Of a DNA stretch of 64,000 nucleotides, positions 16,779-25,754 are shown piece after piece (within the stretch, counting starts at the first letter, position 1; the number at the start of each line of letters is the position of its first letter). The stretch spans positions 1-64,000 of the forward strand of contig NZ_QEXM01000049.1 in NCBI RefSeq assembly GCF_004127445.1. Direction: 5' to 3'. Made by a program: the position numbers and the translations under genes. Source of the stretch: Streptomyces alfalfae. GTDB taxonomy: Bacteria; Actinomycetota; Actinomycetes; Streptomycetales; Streptomycetaceae. The notes beneath the pieces were generated by a model. That model saw only the letters and a program-made list of their open reading frames with translations. It was not told the DNA's origin and did no database searches.

Positions 16779-17561
16779 GTGTCCCGCCGCAGAATCGGCT
16801 TCTGGTACCGCCTTGCGGCGGTGATCGCAAAACCGCCGCTGGTGGTTCTGTTCAAGCGGGACTGGCGTGGAATGGAGCACATTCCGGGCGACGGCGGATT
16901 CATCACGGCGGTGAATCACAACTCGTATATCGATCCGCTGTCGTACGCGCACTATCAGTACAACACCGGACGCGTGCCGCGTTTCCTGGCCAAGGACGGC
17001 CTCTTCAAGGGCGGCTTCGTCGCGAAGGTCATGAAGGGCACGGGGCAGATCCCGGTCTACCGCGAGACCACGAACGCGCTCGACGCCTTCAGGGCCGCCG
17101 TCGACGCCATCCGGCGCGGCGAATGCGTCGCCTTCTACCCCGAGGGCACCCTCACCAGGGACCCCGAGGTGTGGCCGATGACGGCCAAGTCCGGTGCCGC
17201 GCGGGTCGCGCTGGAGACCCGCTGCCCGGTGATCCCCGTCGCCCAGTGGGGCGCCAACCTCGCCCTTCCGCCGTACAGCAAGAAACTCTCCCTCTTCCCC
17301 CGCAAGACCCTCCAGGTGAAGGCCGGGGAGCCCGTCGACCTGTCGCGCTTCTACGACAAGGAGCCCACACCCGAGGTGCTCCGCGAGGCGACCGAGGCCA
17401 TCATGGCCGCGATCACCGAACTCCTGGAGGAGATCAGGGGCGAGAAGGCCCCCGCGACGCCGTACGACCCGCGCAGGGCACGGCTGGAACAACGACGCAA
17501 GGCAGCGGGCCACAGTGCCGCGCAGGGCACCACGGACAGCACCCCGGAGGACAGCAAGTGA
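16779..17561 (+). CDS. 1-acyl-glycerol-3-phosphate acyltransferase (PlsC family)
   Basis: A 260-residue membrane-associated acyltransferase of phospholipid synthesis. The catalytic H(X4)D motif is NHNSYID near residues 46-52 and the phosphate-binding motif PEGTLT is near 121. The C-terminal 40 residues are polar and Gln/Ala-rich. GTG at 16779 (VSRRRIGF) has GGAAGG about eight bases upstream; ATG 16761 is an alternative. Its stop overlaps the gpsA start by four bases (GTGA), so precursor synthesis and acylation are in one operon. Confidence 0.93.
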   Translation: MSRRRIGFWYRLAAVIAKPPLVVLFKRDWRGMEHIPGDGGFITAVNHNSYIDPLSYAHYQYNTGRVPRFLAKDGLFKGGFVAKVMKGTGQIPVYRETTNALDAFRAAVDAIRRGECVAFYPEGTLTRDPEVWPMTAKSGAARVALETRCPVIPVAQWGANLALPPYSKKLSLFPRKTLQVKAGEPVDLSRFYDKEPTPEVLREATEAIMAAITELLEEIRGEKAPATPYDPRRARLEQRRKAAGHSAAQGTTDSTPEDSK

Positions 17562-18595
17562 CGCACCCCGAGAACGCCGGGCACACGGCCGGACCCGTGA
17601 AGGCCGCCGTCTTCGGATCGGGCTCCTGGGGTACGGCCTTCGGCATGGTGCTCGCCGACGCGGGGTGCGACGTCACCCTGTGGGGCCGCAGGGCCGAACT
17701 GGCCGACGCCGTCAACTCCACGCGGCGCAACCCCGACTACCTCCCGGACGTCGAGCTGCCGGAGAACCTCCGCGCGACCACCGACCCGGCCGAGGCCGCC
17801 GCGGGCGCCGACTTCACGGTCCTCGCCGTGCCCTCCCAGACACTGCGCGACAACCTCGCCGCCTGGTCGCCGCTCCTGGCCCCCGGCACCGTCCTCGTCT
17901 CCCTCATGAAGGGCGTCGAACTCGGCTCCGCCATGCGGATGAGCGAGGTCATCGAGGACGTGACGAAGGTGGCCGCCGAGCGCGTCGCCGTCGTCACCGG
18001 GCCGAACCTCGCCCGCGAGATCGCCGCCAGGCAGCCGGCCGCCGCCGTGGTGGCCTGCCGGGACGAGGCCGTCGCCCAGCGCCTCCAGAGGGCCTGCCAC
18101 ACGCCGTACTTCCGCCCGTACACCAACACCGACGTCGTCGGCTGCGAGCTCGGCGGAGCCGTCAAGAACGTCATCGGCCTCGCCGTCGGCATCGCGGACG
18201 GCATGGGCCTCGGCGACAACACCAAGGGCTCGCTCATCACGCGCGGCCTCGCCGAGACCACCCGGCTCGGCCTCGCCATGGGCGCGGACCCGCTGACCTT
18301 CTCCGGACTCGCCGGTCTGGGGGACCTGGTGGCGACCTGCTCCTCGCCGCTCTCGCGCAACCACACCTTCGGCACCAACCTCGGCAAGGGCATGACCCTC
18401 CAGGAGACCATCGCCGTCACCAGGCAGACCGCCGAGGGCGTCAAGTCCTGCGAGTCGGTGCTGGATCTGGCCCGCAGGCACGGCGTCGACATGCCGATCA
18501 CGGAGACCGTCGTGGGCATCGTGCACGAGGGCACGCCCCCGCTGGTCGCCCTGAAGGAGCTGATGTCGCGCAGCGCCAAGCCCGAGCGCCGCTGA
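17558..18595 (+). CDS. gpsA: Glycerol-3-phosphate dehydrogenase [NAD(P)+]
   Basis: A 345-residue enzyme that reduces dihydroxyacetone phosphate to sn-glycerol-3-phosphate, the backbone for phospholipids. The Rossmann motif GSGSWG is near residues 20-25 and the catalytic Lys lies in GGAVKNVIGLAVG near 202. The C-terminal GDLVATCSSPLSRN is also diagnostic. GTG start at 17558 has GGAGG upstream and overlaps the acyltransferase stop. It is 47 bases before ddl. Confidence 0.97.
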   Translation: MTHPENAGHTAGPVKAAVFGSGSWGTAFGMVLADAGCDVTLWGRRAELADAVNSTRRNPDYLPDVELPENLRATTDPAEAAAGADFTVLAVPSQTLRDNLAAWSPLLAPGTVLVSLMKGVELGSAMRMSEVIEDVTKVAAERVAVVTGPNLAREIAARQPAAAVVACRDEAVAQRLQRACHTPYFRPYTNTDVVGCELGGAVKNVIGLAVGIADGMGLGDNTKGSLITRGLAETTRLGLAMGADPLTFSGLAGLGDLVATCSSPLSRNHTFGTNLGKGMTLQETIAVTRQTAEGVKSCESVLDLARRHGVDMPITETVVGIVHEGTPPLVALKELMSRSAKPERR

Positions 18596-18642
18596 CGTCA
18601 CGACTGACTCCCGCGAGGTCCAACAGGTACTCTCAAGCCGAT

Positions 18643-19824
<1,182 letters not shown>

Positions 19825-19827
19825 CGC

Positions 19828-20325
19828 TCAGGCGATCCCCTTGGGGATCGTCTTCTTGATGGGGGCGGCGAAGTCCGTGAGCGGACTCAGGCCGCCCCCC
19901 GCACGCTCCGCGGGCAGCGTCACCTCCACATAGGCGAGGCGCGCCCCGGTGGTGAAGGTGTACGAGCCGTCGTCGTGCTTCTGCAGCAGCCAGGCGACAC
20001 CGTTCACGTCCACGCTGTTCTTCCCGGCGTACGTGGTGTCGATCATCTTCGGGGGCCGCTCGACACCACAGCGCAGTATGATCGCCGGGTCTCCCCACCC
20101 GGCGGTCAGCTCCGACGTGGGCCCGGGGTCGGTCCGCTCCAGTCCGTCGACCTTCTCCGGCAGCTGTCCGTGCAGGTCCCGGCAGAGTCCCGCGGCCTTC
20201 GCGGCCGGGGAGGGAACCACCACTGACGCCTCGTCGTCCGAAGATGAACAGGCCGCCGCCGTGATCAGCAGCGCGAGGGCGGACGTTCCTGCGAGGCAGC
20301 GGCGCCGGAGACGGGGGATGTTCAC
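19828..20325 (-). CDS. DUF3515 domain lipoprotein
   Basis: A 165-residue predicted lipoprotein. The N-terminus has RRR, a hydrophobic stretch (LALLITAAAC) and a lipobox with Cys near residue 26, followed by an acidic serine-rich linker. The mature part matches DUF3515, with conserved WGDPAIILRCGVERP near 77. Its function is unknown; these proteins are common next to ddl and thiL in actinomycetes. GTG start at 20325. It is convergent with ddl, three bases apart. Confidence 0.9.
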   Translation of the reverse strand: MNIPRLRRRCLAGTSALALLITAAACSSSDDEASVVVPSPAAKAAGLCRDLHGQLPEKVDGLERTDPGPTSELTAGWGDPAIILRCGVERPPKMIDTTYAGKNSVDVNGVAWLLQKHDDGSYTFTTGARLAYVEVTLPAERAGGGLSPLTDFAAPIKKTIPKGIA

Positions 20326-20345
20326 CGGGCCAGGTTAGACGGGGG

Positions 20346-20579
20346 CTACAAGTGCACGACCGGGCAGGTCAGGGTTCTGGTGATGCCGTCCACTTGCTGG
20401 ACCTTGGCGACCACCATGCGGCCGAGTTCGTCCACCGTGTCCGCCTGCGCGCGCACGATGACATCGTAGGGACCGGTCACGTCCTCGGCCTGGATCACTC
20501 CGGGGATCTTGCCGATCAGCTCGGCGACGGTCGACGCCTTGCCGACCTCTGTTTGGATCAGGATGTACGCCTGTACCAC
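20346..20579 (-). CDS. Stand-alone Lrp/AsnC ligand-binding (RAM) domain protein
   Basis: A 77-residue protein consisting only of the RAM effector domain of Lrp/AsnC regulators (VQAYILIQTEVGKA to RTLTCPVVHL). There is no helix-turn-helix, so it cannot bind DNA alone; such proteins may bind amino acids or modulate full-length Lrp partners. GTG at 20579 has a good GGAGG upstream. It is read away from thiL and lies just upstream of the lipoprotein gene on the same strand. Confidence 0.9.
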   Translation of the reverse strand: MVQAYILIQTEVGKASTVAELIGKIPGVIQAEDVTGPYDVIVRAQADTVDELGRMVVAKVQQVDGITRTLTCPVVHL

Positions 20580-20786
20580 GGAACCTCCAGGGCGGCCACG
20601 AGGATCATGTGGGGAGAAGGGACGCCACGGTACCGCGTCGCCGCTCGCCGCGGGGAGACCCGGGCGGGCTGTGGCGCACATCGTGGTGGACGGCCAGCAG
20701 AATGCAACGGTCACGTCGACCGTACCGACGACGCAGACGGCTCGCGACCGCAAGCCGAGCAGTGTGAAAGGGCATGGTGAGACTCG

Positions 20787-21755
20787 GTGAAGGGAACCGT
20801 GGGCGAGTTGGGGGAGTTCGGGCTCATCAGGGAGCTCACCTCGCGGCTCACCTCCACCCCGGCCGTACGGATCGGCCCCGGCGATGACGCCGCGGTCGTC
20901 TCCGCTCCGGACCGCAGGGTCGTGGCGAGCACCGACATCCTCCTCGAAGGGCGGCACTTCCGCCGCGACTGGTCCACCGCGTACGACGTGGGCCGCAAGG
21001 CCGCCGCGCAGAACCTCGCCGACATCGCCGCCATGGGCGCCGTGCCGACCGCGCTCCTGCTCGGCCTCGTCGTCCCCGCCGAACTGCCCGCGAGCTGGCC
21101 GACCGAGCTGATGGACGGCATCCGGGACGAGTGCCAGGTCGCCGGCGCGGCCGTCGTGGGCGGCGACGTGGTGCGCGGCGACACGATCACCGTCGCGATC
21201 ACCGCCCTCGGCGACCTGCGCAACCACGAGGCCGTCACGCGCGGGGGCGCCAAGACCGGCGACGTCGTCGCCGTCACCGGCTGGCTGGGCTGGTCCGCGG
21301 CGGGCCACGCGGTGCTCTCGCGGGGCTTCCACTCCCCGCGCGCCTTCGTGGAGGCCCACCGCAGGCCCGAGCCGCCCTACCACGCGGGACCCGCGGCCGC
21401 GGGGCTCGGCGCGACCTCCATGACGGACGTCAGCGACGGCCTCATCGCCGACCTCGGCCACATCGCCGAGGCGAGCAAGGTGCGCATCGACATCCGCTCC
21501 GGAGACGTCGACGTGCCCTCCCAGATGAACGACATCGGCCAGGCCGTCGGCGTCGACCCGCTGCAGTGGGTGCTCAACGGCGGCGAGGACCACGCGATCG
21601 TGGCGACCTTCCCCGCCGACGTGAAGCTGCCCGCCCGCTGGAAGGTCATCGGCGAGGTGCTGAACCCCTCCGCGCTGCCCCAGGTGACCGTGGACGGGGC
21701 GCCCTGGACCAGCAAGGGCTGGGACCACTTCGGGGACAACGGAGACGCCGGATGA
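20787..21755 (+). CDS. thiL: Thiamine-monophosphate kinase
   Basis: A 322-residue kinase that phosphorylates thiamine monophosphate to thiamine pyrophosphate. It has GPGDDAAVV near 32, the metal-site STDILLEGRHF near 49 and VTDVSDGLIADL near 214 with the conserved Asp residues. GTG 20787 is given; GTG 20799 (VGELGEFGL) has a better-spaced AAGGG and is a real alternative. It overlaps thiD by four bases. I found no thiamine riboswitch upstream. Confidence 0.95.
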   Translation: MKGTVGELGEFGLIRELTSRLTSTPAVRIGPGDDAAVVSAPDRRVVASTDILLEGRHFRRDWSTAYDVGRKAAAQNLADIAAMGAVPTALLLGLVVPAELPASWPTELMDGIRDECQVAGAAVVGGDVVRGDTITVAITALGDLRNHEAVTRGGAKTGDVVAVTGWLGWSAAGHAVLSRGFHSPRAFVEAHRRPEPPYHAGPAAAGLGATSMTDVSDGLIADLGHIAEASKVRIDIRSGDVDVPSQMNDIGQAVGVDPLQWVLNGGEDHAIVATFPADVKLPARWKVIGEVLNPSALPQVTVDGAPWTSKGWDHFGDNGDAG

Positions 21756-22570
21756 GCGCGCGCCCCACGGCGGCCCCGGCCGCTCCGCCGCGCGTCCTGA
21801 CCGTCGCGGGCTCCGACTCCGGCGGCGGCGCGGGCATCCAGGCCGACCTGAAGACGATGCTGGCCCTCGGCACCCACGGCATGAGCGTCGTCACGGCCGT
21901 CACCGCGCAGAACTCGCTGGGCGTGCAGGGCTTCTGGGAGCTTCCGGCCGAGGCGGTGCGGGCCCAGTACCGCAGCGTCGTCGACGACATCGGCGTAGGA
22001 GCCGTCAAGACCGGCATGCTCGCCTCGGCCGAACTCGTCGAGACCGTGGCGGAGTTGCTGGCCGGCACGGACGCGCCCGCCGTCGTCGACCCGGTCGGCG
22101 TCTCCAAGCACGGCGACCCGCTGCTCGCGGCGTCCGCACTCGACTCGGTGCGGACGAAGCTGCTGCCGGCCGCCACGGTCGCGACGCCCAACCTCGACGA
22201 GGTCGCCCAACTGACCGGCGTCGAGGTCACCTCCGAGGACGGCCTGCGCCGCGCCGCCGCCGCGGTCCTCGCGTACGGGCCCACGTGGGTGCTCATCAAG
22301 GGCGGCCACCTCAAGGGCGAGGCCGTGGACCTGCTCACCGACGGCTTTGACGAGCACGTCCTGCGCGCCCCGCGCCACGACAACCGGCACACCCACGGCA
22401 CCGGGTGCACACTGGCCAGCGCGATCGCCGCGCGGCTCGCCCTGGGCGACGACGTCCCCGCGGCCGTCGCGGCGGCCAAGGAGTACGTGACCGGCGCGAT
22501 CGCCGCCGGGTTCGCGCTCGGCGGCGGGATCGGCCCGGTCGATCACGGCTGGCGGTTCCGGGAGGCGTAG
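21752..22570 (+). CDS. thiD: Hydroxymethylpyrimidine/phosphomethylpyrimidine kinase
   Basis: A 272-residue ribokinase-fold enzyme that phosphorylates HMP and HMP-P in thiamine synthesis. VLTVAGSDSGGGAGIQADLK near 15, VDPVGVSKHG near 110 and the catalytic HGTGCTLASAIAA near 215 are all present. ATG start overlaps the thiL stop (ATGA), so the pair is translationally coupled. Its 3' end overlaps the tail of the broken SARP gene on the other strand by 28 bases. Confidence 0.96.
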   Translation: MSARPTAAPAAPPRVLTVAGSDSGGGAGIQADLKTMLALGTHGMSVVTAVTAQNSLGVQGFWELPAEAVRAQYRSVVDDIGVGAVKTGMLASAELVETVAELLAGTDAPAVVDPVGVSKHGDPLLAASALDSVRTKLLPAATVATPNLDEVAQLTGVEVTSEDGLRRAAAAVLAYGPTWVLIKGGHLKGEAVDLLTDGFDEHVLRAPRHDNRHTHGTGCTLASAIAARLALGDDVPAAVAAAKEYVTGAIAAGFALGGGIGPVDHGWRFREA

Positions 22571-23408
22571 TCCCGCGCGGTGTGCGGGCCGCCCTCCGCG
22601 GGCCCGTAGTCCTTGAGCGTGATGCCGTTCGCGGCCCTCTCCGTCAGCCGCTTGAAGAAGCCCGCGAGGAAGCGCGAGGCGAGCAGCCGGTACGCCCGGT
22701 CCCGGCTGCGGATCCTCCTTTCCGTGGGCGGCGCGAGGAAGGGCCCCGCGTTGCCCGACGTCCTCTGGCAGCCCCGGGCGTAGTCGCGGACCTCGGCCTC
22801 GTACGCCGCGAAGGCGGCACGGTGGTCACCGCGCGCCGCCGCCAGCTCCCGCTCGGCCAGCGGCTGCGCCGCGACCAGCTCGCGCAGTTCCGGCACGAGA
22901 GCGGGGCCGGCGCCCAGCGCCAGGTCGGCCTCGGCGCGGTCCTGCGTGGCCGCGAGCCGCCGCTCGTCGAGGCGGGCGACCAGGGGCCCGGCGTCCGGGA
23001 GGTCCGCGGGGGCCGGGCCCCGCCACAGCCCGAGCGCCTCCTGGAGCAGCGCGGCGGCCCCGGCGTGGACCCCGGAGCCGAGGCCCGGCGGCCCTCGCGG
23101 CTCAGGCGCTCGAAGCGGTGGAGGTCGACGTCGTCGGGGGAGACGGCGACGCGGTACCCGCCGGGAGCCGCCGGGATGTCCGGGCCGAGGCGCTTGCGCA
23201 GCCGGGAGACCTGCGACTGGAGGGCGTTGCCCGCGCCCGCCGGGGGGTCGTCCCCGTAGAGCCCGCCGATGAGCCGCTCGGCGGAGACGGTGCGGCCCGC
23301 GTCCAGGAGCAGCAGGGTGAGCAGCGCGCGCGGGCGCGGCCCGCCGGGGTCCAGGGGAGTGCCGTCGCAGGAGCGTATGTCCAGGGGGCCGAGGACGCCG
23401 AAGCGCAT
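22543..23408 (-). pseudogene. Frameshifted SARP-type regulator fused to an FAD-monooxygenase C-terminal remnant
   Basis: From ATG 23408 the frame reads a clear AfsR/DnrI-type DNA-binding domain (MRFGVLGPLDIRSCDG, then LQSQVSRLRKRLG). After FERLSREGRR, near 23071-23095, homology passes into the -1 frame, where a bacterial activation domain continues (AALLQEALGLWRGPAPADLP). This suggests one lost base. At about 22850 the sequence changes character: ELAAARGDHRAAFAAYEAEV and, later, AANGITLKDY look like the C-terminus of an FAD-dependent monooxygenase. So the locus appears to be a deletion fusion of two genes plus a frameshift. A sequencing error could explain the frameshift but not the fusion. 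The family assignment of the tail is from memory. Confidence 0.72.
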
Positions 23409-23471
23409 CCGCCAGATTCTGGCAGGGCTCTCATACGGGGGGCACGTGGCTCCCCGCGCGCGTGGGCACAC

Positions 23472-23504
23472 GAAAAAGCCGGCCCCCCTGACGGGGAACC
23501 GGCT
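23472..23504 (-). terminator. Rho-independent terminator of rpmB
   Basis: On the minus strand the stem AGCCGG/CCGGCT with an inner CCCC/GGGG around a four-base loop (23477-23504) is followed directly by TTTTT (23476-23472). This is one of the few classic terminators with a U tract in the window. It lies 34 bases past the rpmB stop. Confidence 0.85.
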
Positions 23505-23537
23505 GATTCAGCAACCAGCTAGGTGGCCGCGCTGACG

Positions 23538-23723
23538 TCAGCGCGAGACCTTGCCGGCCTTGATGCACGAGGTGCAGGCGTTGAGGCGCTTCGGCGTCCC
23601 GCTCACCACGGCACGCACACGCTGGATGTTCGGGTTCCAGCGACGGGGCGTACGGCGGTGCGAGTGCGAGATGTTGTTGCCGAAGCCCGGCCCCTTGCCG
23701 CAGACGTCGCAGTTGGCAGCCAC
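23538..23723 (-). CDS. rpmB: 50S ribosomal protein L28
   Basis: A 61-residue large-subunit protein. It keeps both Cys pairs (CDVC near residue 6 and CTSC near 50), so it is the zinc-binding C+ form. Streptomyces also carry a Zur-controlled C- copy elsewhere. ATG start at 23723. It is divergent from the DAK2-domain gene, a layout shared by many bacteria. Confidence 0.97.
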   Translation of the reverse strand: MAANCDVCGKGPGFGNNISHSHRRTPRRWNPNIQRVRAVVSGTPKRLNACTSCIKAGKVSR

Positions 23724-23964
23724 GGGTCACTCCAAAGACTTCAGATGCACTTACGGTTAATCCCGGCATGCCGGGATCAGTGCAATGATCGGAATGGCGT
23801 TGCCAGGAGGAATGTCCCGATGTGTATCGGGCAACCGGAGCAGCATACAACGACTGCTTCGGTACAACGAAACTACCATGCATTCCCCGGCCCCCGCCCC
23901 GGAGCCCCCGTTCACCCCGGGTCTACGCTGCGTCCATCCCGAGCATGGTCAAGGAGGCGAACAG

Positions 23965-25650
23965 GTGCCGCAGAACCTCGACGCGGTCGCGGTGCGCGCC
24001 TGGTGCCGGCTGGCTCTGGAGGCCCTGGGCGGGGCCCGCGAGGAGATCGACGCCATCAACGTCTACCCGGTCGCCGACGGCGACACGGGGACGAACCTCT
24101 ACCTGACCATGGAGTCGGCGTCCCAGGCGGTCGACGCCGCCTTCACGGGCCATGAGCCCGCCGCCCCCTCGCTGGCCCAGACGGTGCGCGCGATGGCCCA
24201 CGGGGCCCTCATCGGCGCCCGCGGCAACTCGGGCACGATCCTCTCCCAGCTCCTGCGCGGCATGGCCCAGGTCCTCGGCGGCCCGGACGGCGAGGGCGCA
24301 CGTGAGGCGGATCACGCCGACGGCCGGACCCTGGAGCTGGCCCTGCGCCGGGCCGCGGAGTCCGCGTACGAGGCGGTCGCGCACCCGGTCGAGGGCACCG
24401 TCCTCACGGTGGCGACCGCCGCGGCGCAGGCGGCGTCGGCCGAGGGCGCCGGCGACTGCGAGGCCGTGGCGCGCGCCTCCTACGAGGGGGCGCGCGCGGC
24501 CCTGGCCCTGACCCCGGGGCAGCTCGCCGTGCTCGGCCGGGCCGGTGTGGTGGACGCGGGCGGCCGGGGCCTCGTCGCGGTGCTCGGGGCGCTGGTGGCC
24601 GCGCTGTCGGGCGAGAAGGTGTCGTTCACGAGCGCCGGGGGCGGCCACGCACGCGTGGTGGCCGGCGCGGACGAGGGTCCTCCGGCGGTGGACCGGGTCG
24701 CCGGGTGCGACGACCTCCCGGCCGGCGAGGGCGGCCCCGCCTTCGAGGTGATCTACCTCCTGGAGGCGGACGACGCCGCGGTCGCCCGGCTGCGGACCCG
24801 GCTCGACCGGCTCGGCGACTCCCTCGTGGTGGTCGGCGGCGACGGACTGTGGAACGTCCACGTCCATGTCGACGACGCGGGAGCGGCCGTCGAGGCGGGC
24901 GTGGAGGCGGGCCGCCCGCACCGCATCCGCATCACCCACTTCGGTCTCGGCGACGCGCACACCACCCCGCAGCCGCCCAGGGAGCGCGCTCAGCGGGCCA
25001 TCGTCGCGGTCGTCCCCGGCGAGGGGCTGGCCGGGCTCTACGCCGAGGCCGGGGCGACCACCGTGCCGACGCGCGTGGGGGAGCCGCCCGCGAGCGGCGA
25101 ACTGGTCGACGCCGTCCGGCGGGCGCACGCGCGCGAAGTGGTGCTCCTGCCCAACGACGCGGAGCTGCGGCACACGGCCGCCGCCGCGGCGCAGCAGGCG
25201 CGGGCGGAGGGCGTGCGCGTCGCGCTGATCCCCACCCGCTCCGCGGTGCAGGGCCTCGCGGCCCTCGCCGTGCACGAGCCGGACCGAGGCTTCGACGAGG
25301 ACGTGGTGGCCATGACGTCGGCGGCCGGCGCGACCCGCTACGGCGAACTGGCCGTCGCCGAGCGGCAGTCGTGGACCATGGCGGGCATCTGCCAGGCCGG
25401 TGACGTGCTCGGCCTCATCGACGGCGACGTCGCCGTGATCGGCGCGGAGGTCGCGCGCACCGCCACCTCGGTCCTCGACCGCATGCTGTCCGCCGGCGGA
25501 GAGATGGTCACGCTCGTCCTCGGCGACTCCGTCCCCGACACGGTGGCCGAGCGGCTGGAGAAGCATGTGCGCGAGACGTACCTGGCCGTCGACACGGTCG
25601 TCTACCGCGGCGGGCGCCAGGCGGCGTTGATGCTGATCGGCGTGGAGTAG
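23965..25650 (+). CDS. DAK2-domain protein (FakA-like fatty-acid kinase family)
   Basis: A 561-residue protein with an N-terminal DhaL/DAK2 ATP-binding domain (INVYPVADGDTGTNLYLTME near 29 with the Mg-binding Asp residues, GARGNSGTILSQLLRGMA near 85) and a C-terminal FakA-type region. Homologues phosphorylate fatty acids bound to a DegV-type FakB; no degV gene is in this window. GTG at 23965 (VPQNLDAVAV) has AAGGAGG seven bases upstream; earlier in-frame starts lack this. It precedes recG, as in many Gram-positives. Confidence 0.92.
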   Translation: MPQNLDAVAVRAWCRLALEALGGAREEIDAINVYPVADGDTGTNLYLTMESASQAVDAAFTGHEPAAPSLAQTVRAMAHGALIGARGNSGTILSQLLRGMAQVLGGPDGEGAREADHADGRTLELALRRAAESAYEAVAHPVEGTVLTVATAAAQAASAEGAGDCEAVARASYEGARAALALTPGQLAVLGRAGVVDAGGRGLVAVLGALVAALSGEKVSFTSAGGGHARVVAGADEGPPAVDRVAGCDDLPAGEGGPAFEVIYLLEADDAAVARLRTRLDRLGDSLVVVGGDGLWNVHVHVDDAGAAVEAGVEAGRPHRIRITHFGLGDAHTTPQPPRERAQRAIVAVVPGEGLAGLYAEAGATTVPTRVGEPPASGELVDAVRRAHAREVVLLPNDAELRHTAAAAAQQARAEGVRVALIPTRSAVQGLAALAVHEPDRGFDEDVVAMTSAAGATRYGELAVAERQSWTMAGICQAGDVLGLIDGDVAVIGAEVARTATSVLDRMLSAGGEMVTLVLGDSVPDTVAERLEKHVRETYLAVDTVVYRGGRQAALMLIGVE

Positions 25651-25754
25651 CGCACTCCGGGAGGCCCCCGCGCACACGGCGCGCCCCCGCTCACCCGGCC
25701 GGTGAGCAGCGGATGCCGGGCACCTGCGGCGGATTGTCAGTGGGGTGGTGTGCA

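Noticed and set aside
20580..20786. Thiamine pyrophosphate riboswitch upstream of thiL
   Set aside because: I could not find the CTGAGA and ACC-GAAC core elements in the gap.
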